NCBI RefSeq assembly: GCF_002196515.1
Contig: NZ_CP018835.1
Span: 124,001-188,000 of the forward strand
DNA length: 64,000 bases
Source: Vibrio gazogenes
GTDB lineage: Bacteria; Pseudomonadota; Gammaproteobacteria; Enterobacterales; Vibrionaceae
Direction: 5' to 3'
The position numbers were made by a program, and so were the translations under genes. Below are positions 36,987 through 46,700 of this stretch, one piece after another. The first letter of the stretch is position 1. Each line of letters opens with the position of its first letter. The notes beneath the pieces are model-generated. The model did not search any database. It saw nothing but the letters and a program-made list of their open reading frames with translations, and had not been told where the DNA came from.

Positions 36987-36992
36987 TATAAT
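36987..36992 (+). promoter_or_regulatory. Likely -10 element of the proQ-prc promoter
   Basis: A consensus TATAAT lies 60 bp upstream of the proQ ATG in the 90-bp gap after msrC; the -35 is not clear. Confidence 0.4.
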
Positions 36993-37051
36993 ACCCGAAC
37001 ATTGATATCTTCATGTCTTACGGAATGAAACCGTAGTAACCAGGAACCCAC

Positions 37052-37663
37052 ATGGAAAACACTGAAAAGTTAAAAAACAGCAAAGAAGTCATTGCATATA
37101 TTGCTGAATGTTTCCCAAAATGCTTCACATTAGAAGGTGAAGCTAAGCCACTGAAAATTGGTATTTTTCAAGATCTTGTTGAACGTCTGGAAGGTGACCC
37201 GAAGGTGAGTAAAACTCAACTTCGTGCAGCATTAAGACAGTACACCTCCTCATGGCGTTATCTGCATGGGGTAAAACCCGGTGCCGAACGAGTTGACTTA
37301 GATGGGAATCCATGTGGTACATTAGAACAAGAACATGTTGAACATGCCCAGAACACACTGGCCGAGAGTAAGGCAAAAGTTCAGGCTCGACGCAAAGAAA
37401 AACAGAAACAAGAAAAGAATAATGCACAGCCTAAAACTAGGAAGCCAAATCCTAAGGCAAAAACGGTAAAACGTGCTCAGGAAAAAACCGTACAAGCCCG
37501 GGCATTGACTGCTGATGAACTAAGTGTGGGTCGTCAGGTCAAAGTCACCATGGGTAAAGGCAACATGGCTGCGACCATTGTTGAGATCAATAAGGAAGAT
37601 GTGCGCGTACAGCTTGGGAATGGCCTACAAATGGTCATTAAAGCGGAGCACTTAAGCGCATAA
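37052..37663 (+). CDS. proQ: RNA chaperone ProQ
   Basis: A 203-residue FinO-domain RNA-binding protein that stabilises many sRNAs and mRNA 3' ends. Residues 1-115 are the FinO domain ([35 protein letters not shown] sequence). A highly basic lysine/glutamine-rich linker follows (about 115-150), then the Tudor-like C-terminal domain ([20 protein letters not shown]). It lies 17 bp upstream of prc, as in E. coli. Confidence 0.95.
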   Translation: MENTEKLKNSKEVIAYIAECFPKCFTLEGEAKPLKIGIFQDLVERLEGDPKVSKTQLRAALRQYTSSWRYLHGVKPGAERVDLDGNPCGTLEQEHVEHAQNTLAESKAKVQARRKEKQKQEKNNAQPKTRKPNPKAKTVKRAQEKTVQARALTADELSVGRQVKVTMGKGNMAATIVEINKEDVRVQLGNGLQMVIKAEHLSA

Positions 37664-37680
37664 AGGAGAGCCTCCTACGC

Positions 37681-39687
37681 ATGAAATGCCGTTCAAAACT
37701 GACACTAATTACTGCTGGCCTTTGGCTGGCAGTTTCTTCTGTTCAAGCCTCTGCACCTTCAATCCGTGAATCGGATCTGCCTGTCCTTGCTCCCGAAAGT
37801 CAACATTCGCTTGCGACGGAACGGGTTAAGAATAAGTTTGTGCAGTCTCACTATAAGCATATTTATTTGGATGATGCATTTTCCAAAAAGATATTTCAGC
37901 GTTATCTTGGTCTGCTTGATTACAACCGTAATATTTTTACTCAGAAAGATATTGATGGGTTTAAACAGTGGTCAGTTGAATTGGACGACCAACTGAATGC
38001 AGGCAATGACCAAATTGCGTTTGATGTATACAACATCTCCGTTAAAAAACGCTACGAGCGATTTCAATATGCACTTTCATTACTGGATCATGAAATAAAA
38101 TTTGATACCAAGGAATCGATTGAATTAGATCGCTCGAAAGAGGCTTGGCCGAAGAATCAACAGGAATTAGATGATTTATGGCGTAAGCGAGTGAAATATG
38201 ATGCGCTGAATTTGAAACTGACCGGAAAGAAATGGCCGGAAATCAAAGAGACGCTAACGAAACGCTATAATAATGCAATCAAACGCTTGACTCAGACACA
38301 TAGTGAAGATGTATTTCAACTGTTTATGAATGCTTTTGCGCGTCAGATTGACCCGCATACCAGCTATCTTTCTCCGCGTAGTGCTGAGCAGTTTAAATCT
38401 GAAATGAACCTGTCGCTGGAAGGGATCGGTGCTGTGTTGCAAATGACGGATGATTATACCGTCATTCGTTCATTAGTCGCTGGTGGACCAGCAGATAAAA
38501 GCCACAAACTTTCTGAGGGTGACCGTATTATCGGGGTTGGTCAGGAAGGTAAAGCAATCGTTGATGTAATTGGGTGGCGTCTGGATGATGTCGTACAACT
38601 GATCAAAGGGCCGAAAGGCACCGTGGTTAAATTGCAAATCCTGCCAGAAGGCAAGAATGCTAAAAGTCACGTTGTCACAATTACACGAGATAAAATTCGT
38701 CTGGAAGATCGGGCTGTTAAATCAAAAGTGATTGAGCGAGACGGCAAGAAAATCGGGGTGCTTGAAGTGCCTAGTTTTTATGTCGGACTTTCCCGTGATA
38801 CCGATAAGCTGTTGGCTGAATTTAAGCAGCAGCATGTTGATGGTGTGATTGTTGACCTGCGTAATAATGGTGGGGGTGCGCTGACTGAAGCGACTGGATT
38901 AACGGGCTTATTTATTAAAAAAGGACCGGTGGTTCAGGTACGTGATAGCCGCGGACAAGTAAACATCAACAGCGATACCGATGGCAAGAGTAGTTATGAT
39001 GGGCCTTTAACGGTATTGATTAACCGTTATAGTGCTTCGGCTTCTGAAATTTTTGCCGCCGCTATGCAGGATTATGATCGTGCTGTAATTCTCGGAGAAA
39101 ACTCCTATGGCAAAGGGACGGTTCAGCAACATTACTCGTTGAATAGTATTTACGATTTGTTCAGTGAGCCATTGGGATATATCCAATATACCATCCAGAA
39201 ATTTTATCGCATTAATGGCGGTAGCACTCAGGATAAGGGCGTAGCCCCTGATATTGCATTCCCGACAGCTGTTGATCCGAGCGAAACTGGTGAAAGTGTT
39301 GAAGATAATGCCTTACCTTGGGATAGCATTACTCGTGCTGATTACACACCAGTGCATCACTATCAAAAGCTGATTCAGGCACTAAAAAAACGCCATGAAA
39401 AACGCATTGCCAAAGATATGGAGTTTCAGTTTATCGAGCAAGACATTGCGAAGTATAAACAGGAGAAAGAAAATGAGAATTGGCTTTCTTTGAATGAAGC
39501 TGTCAGACGTCAGGAGACTGATGCTGCGGATGCACTGAAATTAAAACGGATCAATCTACGCCAGAAGCAAGAAGGTCATAAGCCTTATGCCAAGTTCGAA
39601 GATATTCCGAAGGACTATGTTGCTCCGGATGCTTATTTGGATGAAGCCGTCGCAATTACCGTTGATATGGTCAATATTGGTTCTTAA
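37681..39687 (+). CDS. prc: Tail-specific (C-terminal processing) periplasmic protease Prc
   Basis: A 668-residue periplasmic serine protease that trims or degrades envelope proteins, including cell-wall endopeptidases, with NlpI in E. coli. The signal peptide is residues 1-24 (cleavage after VQA). A PDZ domain lies at about 240-325 (LEGIGAVLQMTDDYTVIRSL). The S41 catalytic domain has the serine in RYSASASEIFAAAMQDYD (from residue 449) and the lysine in NSYGKGTVQQHYS. The C-terminal DUF3340 region completes the normal length. It ends at a strong terminator. Confidence 0.94.
   Translation: MKCRSKLTLITAGLWLAVSSVQASAPSIRESDLPVLAPESQHSLATERVKNKFVQSHYKHIYLDDAFSKKIFQRYLGLLDYNRNIFTQKDIDGFKQWSVELDDQLNAGNDQIAFDVYNISVKKRYERFQYALSLLDHEIKFDTKESIELDRSKEAWPKNQQELDDLWRKRVKYDALNLKLTGKKWPEIKETLTKRYNNAIKRLTQTHSEDVFQLFMNAFARQIDPHTSYLSPRSAEQFKSEMNLSLEGIGAVLQMTDDYTVIRSLVAGGPADKSHKLSEGDRIIGVGQEGKAIVDVIGWRLDDVVQLIKGPKGTVVKLQILPEGKNAKSHVVTITRDKIRLEDRAVKSKVIERDGKKIGVLEVPSFYVGLSRDTDKLLAEFKQQHVDGVIVDLRNNGGGALTEATGLTGLFIKKGPVVQVRDSRGQVNINSDTDGKSSYDGPLTVLINRYSASASEIFAAAMQDYDRAVILGENSYGKGTVQQHYSLNSIYDLFSEPLGYIQYTIQKFYRINGGSTQDKGVAPDIAFPTAVDPSETGESVEDNALPWDSITRADYTPVHHYQKLIQALKKRHEKRIAKDMEFQFIEQDIAKYKQEKENENWLSLNEAVRRQETDAADALKLKRINLRQKQEGHKPYAKFEDIPKDYVAPDAYLDEAVAITVDMVNIGS
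38666..38678. other. Degenerate matS-like site in prc
   Basis: GTCACGTTGTCAC differs from the matS consensus at one fixed position. It may be a weak MatP site or chance. Confidence 0.3.
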
Positions 39688-39714
39688 TTTCGTCATTTTT
39701 TGACTTTTATAGAT

Positions 39715-39745
39715 AAACGCGCTTTTTGAAAGCGCGTTTTCTTTT
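39715..39745 (+). terminator. Terminator of proQ-prc
   Basis: AAACGCGCTTT and AAAGCGCGTTT pair around a short loop, followed by TTCTTTTTT. Confidence 0.88.
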
Positions 39746-39862
39746 TTATCTGCTTCATGCGTTTCTGTCTCTGTCTTTTTGCATCTTGAGACAATCATGG
39801 AATTGTTCGCTTTATCAGTATATGGATTCTAAGCTTAAAGAAAAAAGTGAGGAGAATATCTG

Positions 39863-40531
39863 ATGCGCAATGTGAAATGGTATGTCGCTATCCTCAGTTT
39901 CGTGTGTTCTGGTAGTGGATTGAGTTCCAGTCACAAGAGCGATCTCACTCAGTTCGATTTTCCTTTTTTGATCGGTGAGTGGTATCTGGTGAATCCAGAT
40001 CCGGAAGACCCGCATCAGGATTTTATGTCTATCCATCTGACACTGAGTTCCAGTTATACATTTGCCGTTCAGGTCAAGAAGCGGGATAGTTCAGTCGAAT
40101 ATTGGGAAGGTGGATATACCGCGAGCCAAGACACTTTAATGCTTGGTACCCACATGATTGAACCACAAATTTATGCCTATCAGACAACCCATAATCGACT
40201 GATGTTAAATGGGGTTACTTTCGTCAAATCACTTGCTCGTTCTCTGGTTGGCTATTGGCAAAGTGAGTACCTATCGGGAACGGAGTTAGATGTGGTTGGT
40301 GTGACACAAATTCAACTGATTCTACAACCTGATTTCTTATTTTTTATTCGGTCTGTTGATGAACAAGGCAATGAAGCGGTCCACCGTGGTGTCTATTATA
40401 CCGAGAGCGATCATCTGGTTTTATTGTATGAACAGGGAGAGCACGATACCCGTTTTCAGGTTAGTGCTGATCAGCTCACGGTTAATTTTGAAAATGGCGC
40501 AATGGTTGCGGTGTTGAATCGGGTTGAGTAA
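39863..40531 (+). CDS. Hypothetical exported protein
   Basis: A 222-residue protein with no function that I recognise. The N-terminal MRNVKWYVAILSFVCSGSG looks like a signal peptide; a cysteine at residue 15 is not in a good lipobox. The mature part is rich in beta strands, with two similar halves each beginning LIGEWYL or LVGYWQS and ending in TLMLGT or TVNFENG-like segments. This suggests a duplicated lipocalin- or META-like barrel of about 100 residues; that is inference. It has its own ribosome site (GTGAGGAG) and sits between prc and pepN. Confidence 0.7.
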   Translation: MRNVKWYVAILSFVCSGSGLSSSHKSDLTQFDFPFLIGEWYLVNPDPEDPHQDFMSIHLTLSSSYTFAVQVKKRDSSVEYWEGGYTASQDTLMLGTHMIEPQIYAYQTTHNRLMLNGVTFVKSLARSLVGYWQSEYLSGTELDVVGVTQIQLILQPDFLFFIRSVDEQGNEAVHRGVYYTESDHLVLLYEQGEHDTRFQVSADQLTVNFENGAMVAVLNRVE

Positions 40532-40745
40532 GTCTGAGTCTTTGCCGATGAGTATTGAATGATATTGCAGCATCGCAAGATACAACATCGGCACATCGAC
40601 AGATAATCTTGTTCGGTCATTGAGAATTATATGAGAATCGCCTAGAGTAGCCTTATCTATAGACGTGAAAACGTTCTATATCTCTGACAAACCTATTTCC
40701 ATCATTCTGGAAAAGTTTTATATCGTTAACGCAAAAGGATTCAAG

Positions 40746-43349
40746 ATGGCAAGTACGCTTCAAGCCAAATATCGTAAAGATTATCAATCGCCTTCTCATA
40801 CGATCACTGATCTCAATCTCACGTTTGACCTTCATGAAAATCAAACTCGCGTCGTCGCCGTATCTCAGGTGAAACAGTTACAAGAAAGCAATCAATTGAC
40901 GCTCGATGGTGAAGCCCTTGAGTTGGTGAGTGTTCAGGTTGACCAGCAACCGTGGACGGATTATCAGGTTGTCGAAGCCGGCTTAGAATTGAGTAATCTT
41001 CCTACTCAATTTGAACTACAAATAGAGACACTGATTAATCCGGCAGAAAATACAGCGTTGGAAGGTTTATATTTATCTGACGGTGCATTCTGCACACAAT
41101 GTGAAGCTGAAGGGTTCCGCCGCATCACTTATTATCTTGACCGACCTGACGTGCTGGCACGATATACCACCACAATTATTGCCCCGCAAAATTATCCTTA
41201 TCTGCTCAGCAATGGTAACAAAGTTGCGCAGGGAACAACCGATGAAGGGAAGTCTTGGGTTCGTTGGGAAGACCCGCATCCAAAACCTTCATACCTGTTT
41301 GCGTTAGTGGCCGGTGATTTTGATGTGCTTCGCGATTCTTACCAAACCGTATCCGGCCGAGATGTTGCACTTGAAATTTTCGTTGATAAAGGCAACTTAG
41401 ACCGCGCTCATCATGCGATGCGCTCGCTGATCAACGCGATGAAATGGGATGAGCAGCGATTCGGGCTGGAATATGACCTAGATATCTACATGGTCGTAGC
41501 CGTCGATTTCTTTAATATGGGTGCGATGGAGAATAAAGGGTTAAATGTCTTTAACTCCAAGTTCGTCTTAGCCAATGATCAAACAGCAACCGATACGGAT
41601 TATCTTGGTATCGAGGCGGTGATTGGACATGAATATTTTCATAACTGGACAGGGAATCGTGTCACTTGCCGGGATTGGTTTCAACTTAGTCTGAAAGAAG
41701 GGTTGACGGTTTTCCGTGATCAAGAGTTCTCTTCAGATTTGGGCTCGCGGGCAGTCAATCGTATTCATAATGTGCGTATTATTCGCGGACCACAATTTGC
41801 CGAAGATGCTTCACCGATGTCACATCCGATTCGTCCGGAGCAAGTGATCGAAATGAATAACTTCTATACTTTGACGGTATATGAAAAAGGCAGCGAAGTA
41901 ATTCGTATGATTCATACCTTGTTGGGTGAAAGCAATTTCCAGAAGGGGATGAAACTTTACTTTGAACGTCATGATGGCACCGCTGCAACTTGTGAAGATT
42001 TTGTCGCGGCAATGGAAGATGCATCGGGTGTTGATTTGCAGCAGTTCCGTTTATGGTACAGCCAATCGGGAACTCCGGAACTTCGAGTGAGCGGTACTTA
42101 TGATCAAGCCGCGCAGACATTTACACTGTCAGTGAAGCAACACACGCCACCGACAGCCGATCAAAAAGAAAAGCAGCCACTTCATATTCCTCTTGCTATC
42201 GAACTCTATGATGCCACAGGAAATATTATTGAGTTACGTTGTAACGGTGAAAAGGTATCAGATGTCTTGGATATTACCCAAGAAGAGCAGACATTCGTGT
42301 TTGAGTCGGTTAGCAGCGAGCCAATCCCTTCTCTGATGCAAGAATTCTCAGCACCGGTGAAACTGGTGTATGACTATCAAGATGAAGCATTAGCATTTTT
42401 GATGATCCATGCGAGAAATGAATTTGCTCGCTGGGATGCCGGACAAATGCTGATTGCGAAGTATATTCGCGCCAATATTGAGCGAGTGCAACAGGGACAG
42501 TCAATTGAGTTGCCTGAATCGGTAATGGATGCTTTCCGCGGTGTATTGCTCGATCCATCTTTGGATCATGAATTTATTGCTGAGATGTTGGCACTGCCAA
42601 ATCATAATGAAGTGTCAGGTTGGTTTGAAACGGTTGATGTTGATGCGATCTCGCTGGTATTGAAAGCGATCAAAAATGCTTTAGCACAAGAGTTACAAGA
42701 TGAGTTTTCAGCATTCTATCATTCGTTGAAGCAAGATGAATACACCATTGAGCATGCCGCGATTGGCCAACGTTCTCTGAGAAATACTTGCTTATCCTAT
42801 TTAGCATTGACGGAACAAGGGGATGCCTTGGTACATCAGCAGTACCAAAATGCTAATAATATGACCGATACTATCGCTGCCATGACGGCGGCAAATCAGG
42901 CTGAACTTCCGTGTCGTGAAACATTGATGGCTGACTATAGTCGTCAGTGGAAACACGATGGTCTGGTGATGGATAAATGGTTTGCGTTACAAGGAACCAA
43001 CTCGGCAGAAGATGCGCTGGCGGTGATTCAGGAAACGATGAACCACGAAGCATTCACGCTGAAAAACCCGAATCGTATTCGGAGTTTGATTGGTTCATTC
43101 CTGAATCAGAATCCTGCACGTTTCCATGACAAGTCAGGGAACGGTTACCGTTTTGCCGGTGAAATATTACAGCAACTGAATGCGATAAACCCGCAAGTTG
43201 CTTCACGTTTGATTGATCCATTGCTGAAATATAAGCGTTATGACTCAGTTCGTCAGAAATTGATGAAGCAAGAGTTAGAGGCGTTACTCAATATGGATAA
43301 TCTCGCAAAAGATTTATATGAAAAAGTAACCAAAGCGCTGGAAGCTTAG
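40746..43349 (+). CDS. pepN: Aminopeptidase N
   Basis: An 867-residue M1 zinc aminopeptidase that releases N-terminal residues in cytosolic peptide turnover. The exopeptidase motif is GAMENKGLNVFN. Zinc ligands are H295, H299 and E318 in HEYFHNWTGNRVTCRDWFQL and KEGLTVFRD. The ATG at 40746 (MASTLQAKYRKDYQ) matches the E. coli protein in length and N-terminus; the ORF extends 27 codons further without support. A perfect hairpin follows. Confidence 0.95.
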   Translation: MASTLQAKYRKDYQSPSHTITDLNLTFDLHENQTRVVAVSQVKQLQESNQLTLDGEALELVSVQVDQQPWTDYQVVEAGLELSNLPTQFELQIETLINPAENTALEGLYLSDGAFCTQCEAEGFRRITYYLDRPDVLARYTTTIIAPQNYPYLLSNGNKVAQGTTDEGKSWVRWEDPHPKPSYLFALVAGDFDVLRDSYQTVSGRDVALEIFVDKGNLDRAHHAMRSLINAMKWDEQRFGLEYDLDIYMVVAVDFFNMGAMENKGLNVFNSKFVLANDQTATDTDYLGIEAVIGHEYFHNWTGNRVTCRDWFQLSLKEGLTVFRDQEFSSDLGSRAVNRIHNVRIIRGPQFAEDASPMSHPIRPEQVIEMNNFYTLTVYEKGSEVIRMIHTLLGESNFQKGMKLYFERHDGTAATCEDFVAAMEDASGVDLQQFRLWYSQSGTPELRVSGTYDQAAQTFTLSVKQHTPPTADQKEKQPLHIPLAIELYDATGNIIELRCNGEKVSDVLDITQEEQTFVFESVSSEPIPSLMQEFSAPVKLVYDYQDEALAFLMIHARNEFARWDAGQMLIAKYIRANIERVQQGQSIELPESVMDAFRGVLLDPSLDHEFIAEMLALPNHNEVSGWFETVDVDAISLVLKAIKNALAQELQDEFSAFYHSLKQDEYTIEHAAIGQRSLRNTCLSYLALTEQGDALVHQQYQNANNMTDTIAAMTAANQAELPCRETLMADYSRQWKHDGLVMDKWFALQGTNSAEDALAVIQETMNHEAFTLKNPNRIRSLIGSFLNQNPARFHDKSGNGYRFAGEILQQLNAINPQVASRLIDPLLKYKRYDSVRQKLMKQELEALLNMDNLAKDLYEKVTKALEA

Positions 43350-43379
43350 TTTGTATTATCATTAGTTTAGATGAGGAAA

Positions 43380-43400
43380 GACCGTGGCTTGGCCACGGTC
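43380..43400 (+). terminator. Hairpin after pepN
   Basis: GACCGTGG-cttgg-CCACGGTC is perfect and is followed by ATTATT; it lies 12 bp before the DUF2835 start codon. Confidence 0.7.
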
Positions 43401-43411
43401 ATTATTCACTG

Positions 43412-43630
43412 ATGAAATATTTTTATTTTTCGCTTTATATTCCCTATCAGGAATACCTTGCACATTACTCCGGTTCGGCAAGCCATCTTGTTGTGAAAAC
43501 CGATAATGGACTCACACTTCAACTTCCCGCGACACATTTTCGTCCTTATTTGACTCAATTTGGTTTGAAGGGGCGCTTCCGTCTTACGACTGATGCACAA
43601 CATAAATTCCAGCGCCTTGAATTGATTTGA
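43412..43630 (+). CDS. DUF2835 family protein
   Basis: A 72-residue protein with the recognisable DUF2835 sequence (YFFxLxIxYxEYLxHYSG-type start seen here as YFYFSLYIPYQEYLAHYSG, and LQLPATHFRPYLTQFGLKG). It is probably a small beta-rich PilZ-like or RNA-binding fold; the function is unknown. It is widespread next to pepN or pyrD in gammaproteobacteria. It lies immediately after the pepN hairpin, so it may be translated only from read-through or its own promoter. Confidence 0.85.
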   Translation: MKYFYFSLYIPYQEYLAHYSGSASHLVVKTDNGLTLQLPATHFRPYLTQFGLKGRFRLTTDAQHKFQRLELI

Positions 43631-43782
43631 CATTTACGCAACATATTCTCCCTTTTGTGATACGAATTAGTTAATTTTTATCGAAATTACTTCACAATTC
43701 AGTTGTTTCTTTTACAAAAATATTCTCTTTAACGCATAAACTAATAAAAATGACAGGCAATCCAGTAATAGATGAGGTTTCT

Positions 43783-46700
43783 ATGGGCTCCCACGATACA
43801 TTACAGCCAGTTTTAGTTGAGAAAGTATACCAACTGATCCAATCGAAGTTCGATTCTGAGCAACATTCGGTCGTTAAGCAGTTGGCGCAGCATCTTTTTA
43901 ATAACATTTCACAGGATGATCTGACTGATCGAACGGAGTCTGATCTTTATGGGGCGGTCATTAGTCTTTGGCATCATTTGAATGAAGCCCAAGTCACGGA
44001 GCAATCCGTCAAAGTTTTTAATCCAGTGGTTAGCAAACATGGATGGCAGTCCACACATACGATTATTGAAGTCGTCGTTCCCGATACGCCTTTTTTAGTT
44101 GATTCAATAAAAATGGTTTTGAATCGCCTTGATCTGGCCTGTCATATCATGCTGCATGGTCCCGCTCAGGTTCAGCGTGATGAGAATAATAAAATTATTT
44201 CAATTGGTCAGCGTAAGGGTGAGCTGCATTCGATGTTTCACATTGAAGTTGATCGATTAACGGATACTCAAAAGATAAAACATCTGCGCGAAGAAGTGAT
44301 TCGAGTGATCGCAGATACTGCATTGGTTGTCAGAGATTGGATGCCGATGGTTGAACAACTCAATCGTGTCATTCAGCAATTGGAAAAACAGAAAAAGCAA
44401 CTACCGATTGATGAAGGACGCTTTTCCGAAACAATTGAGTTCTTACGTTGGTTAGCCAACCATAATTTCACGTTCATGGGTTACAAAGAGTACGATTTGA
44501 TTGATACCGCAGAAGGCGGGGAGCTCAAACCAACCGATGATGTTGGACTGGGACTTTTTTCTAATCCGAAGCGGGTCAGAGGTGTCAAGCTCTCCGATTT
44601 TTCTGACTCCGCACGTTTGGAAGCAACGAAGCCATTCTTGTTGATCATGACCAAAGGGAATGGTCAGTCCCGGATCCACCGTCCGGCTTATACCGATTAT
44701 ATCGGGATCAAAAAATTCGATAAAAATGGCAAAGTGATCGGGGAGCATCGTTTTACGGGGTTATACACTTCAGCGGTCTATAACCAAACGGTTGAAAGTA
44801 TTCCGTTGATCCGTGATAAAGTCCGCCGGATCCTTGCTGCCAGTGGCTATCGCGAGGGAGCTTATTCTTATAAAGCATTGCACAATATTCTCGAAAATTA
44901 CCCACGGGATGAACTGTTACAGGCCAATGAGGAAGAATTACTTGAAGTCGGGATGGGTGTGGTCCAGATGCAGGATCGGGATCTGTTACGGTTATTTGTC
45001 CGCAAAGACCCATTCGGGCGCTTCTTCAGTTGTATGGTTTATGTTGCGAGAGATCGACATACGACCGAACTGAGGAAAAAAACACAAACGGTGCTTGCTG
45101 ATTATTTTGAGTCAAAACAACCCGTTGATTATACAGTGTATTTCTCAGAGAGTCCGTTAGCCCGAACGCATTATATTGTACGGGTTGATAACAATAATAT
45201 GGATATTGATGTGAAACGAATAGAGCAAAACTTGATGGAAGCATCGACCAGTTGGGATGATCGATTATCTGAAGCCATTGTTGCGGATTCAGGTGAGAGT
45301 AAAGGATTACCACTTTCAAAAGAGTATATGCGAGCGTTTCCGCGATCTTATAAAGAAGCCATGATGCCAAGTACGGCTGTTGCGGACATCGAAAGGCTGG
45401 AGTCCTTAAGCGAATCGCATAAATTAGACATGTTGTTTTATCGCCCACAGGAAGAAGATCGTCACTCCAAGGTCGTCAAACTGAAACTCTATCATCGGGA
45501 TGAACCGATTCATTTATCCGATGTGATGCCGATGCTTGAAAATCTCGGACTTCGAGTGATTGGCGAGTCTCCTTATGAAGTGGATAAAACCAATGGGCAG
45601 ACTTACTGGATTCTTGATTTCTCCATGCTACATAAAACAGACATGGCTATTGATATTCGCGAATCAAGGGATCGTTTCCAGCAGGCTTTTGCTGCAATTT
45701 GGCGCGGAGAACTCGACAATGACGGATTTAACCGTTTGGTATTGAGCGCTTCACTGACGGGAAGAGAAGTTTCTATTCTGAGAGCTTATGCCCGGTATAT
45801 GCGGCAAGTTGGCTTCCCGTTCAGCCAACAATATATTGAAGATACACTCAATCATTATCCTCACTTGGCTAAGGGGCTCGTTGGTCTGTTTAGCGCGCGC
45901 TTCAATCCGGCTTCAGATGAGCAGAAACGTACTCGGACATTTGAGAAATTGGTGAATGAGCTTTCAGCTCAGCTTGAAGATGTTGAAAGTCTCGATGATG
46001 ACCGGATTTTACGTCGTTACATGGAAATGATTCAGGCCACACTGCGGACGAATTATTTCCAGACGGATGAGCAAGGGCAGCCGAAACCTTGGTTATCGAT
46101 GAAACTGAGTCCACGGGATATACCTGATATTCCAGCTCCAGTTCCTGCTTATGAGATTTTTGTTTATGCACCGGATGTTGAAGGCGTCCATTTACGCGGT
46201 GGTAAAGTTGCCCGAGGCGGATTGCGTTGGTCGGATCGACTTGAGGACTATCGCACAGAAATTCTGGGGTTGGTCAAAGCTCAGCAAGTGAAGAATACTG
46301 TGATTGTTCCTGTAGGAGCCAAAGGTGGCTTCATCTGTAAGAAACAATATTTGTTTAGTAATCGCGATGAAATTTTTGCGGAAGGACAACGGTGTTATCG
46401 CCAGTTTATTCAGGGATTGCTGGATATTACAGACAATATTAAAGAAGGGGATGTTGTGCCACCGGCCCAGGTGGTTCGACATGATCCTGATGATCCATAC
46501 TTAGTGGTTGCAGCAGACAAAGGGACGGCAACATTCTCGGATATTGCTAACTCTGTTTCACAGGCATATAGCTTCTGGTTAGGAGATGCATTTGCCTCCG
46601 GTGGTTCAAACGGCTATGACCATAAAGCAATGGGTATCACTGCGAAAGGTGGTTGGGAATCGGTTAAACGTCATTTCCGGGAGTTGGGAATTGATTGTCA

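Noticed and set aside
45026..45448. 140-residue ORF on the minus strand within gdhB
   Set aside because: Antisense shadow of a strongly conserved coding region with no protein-family features.
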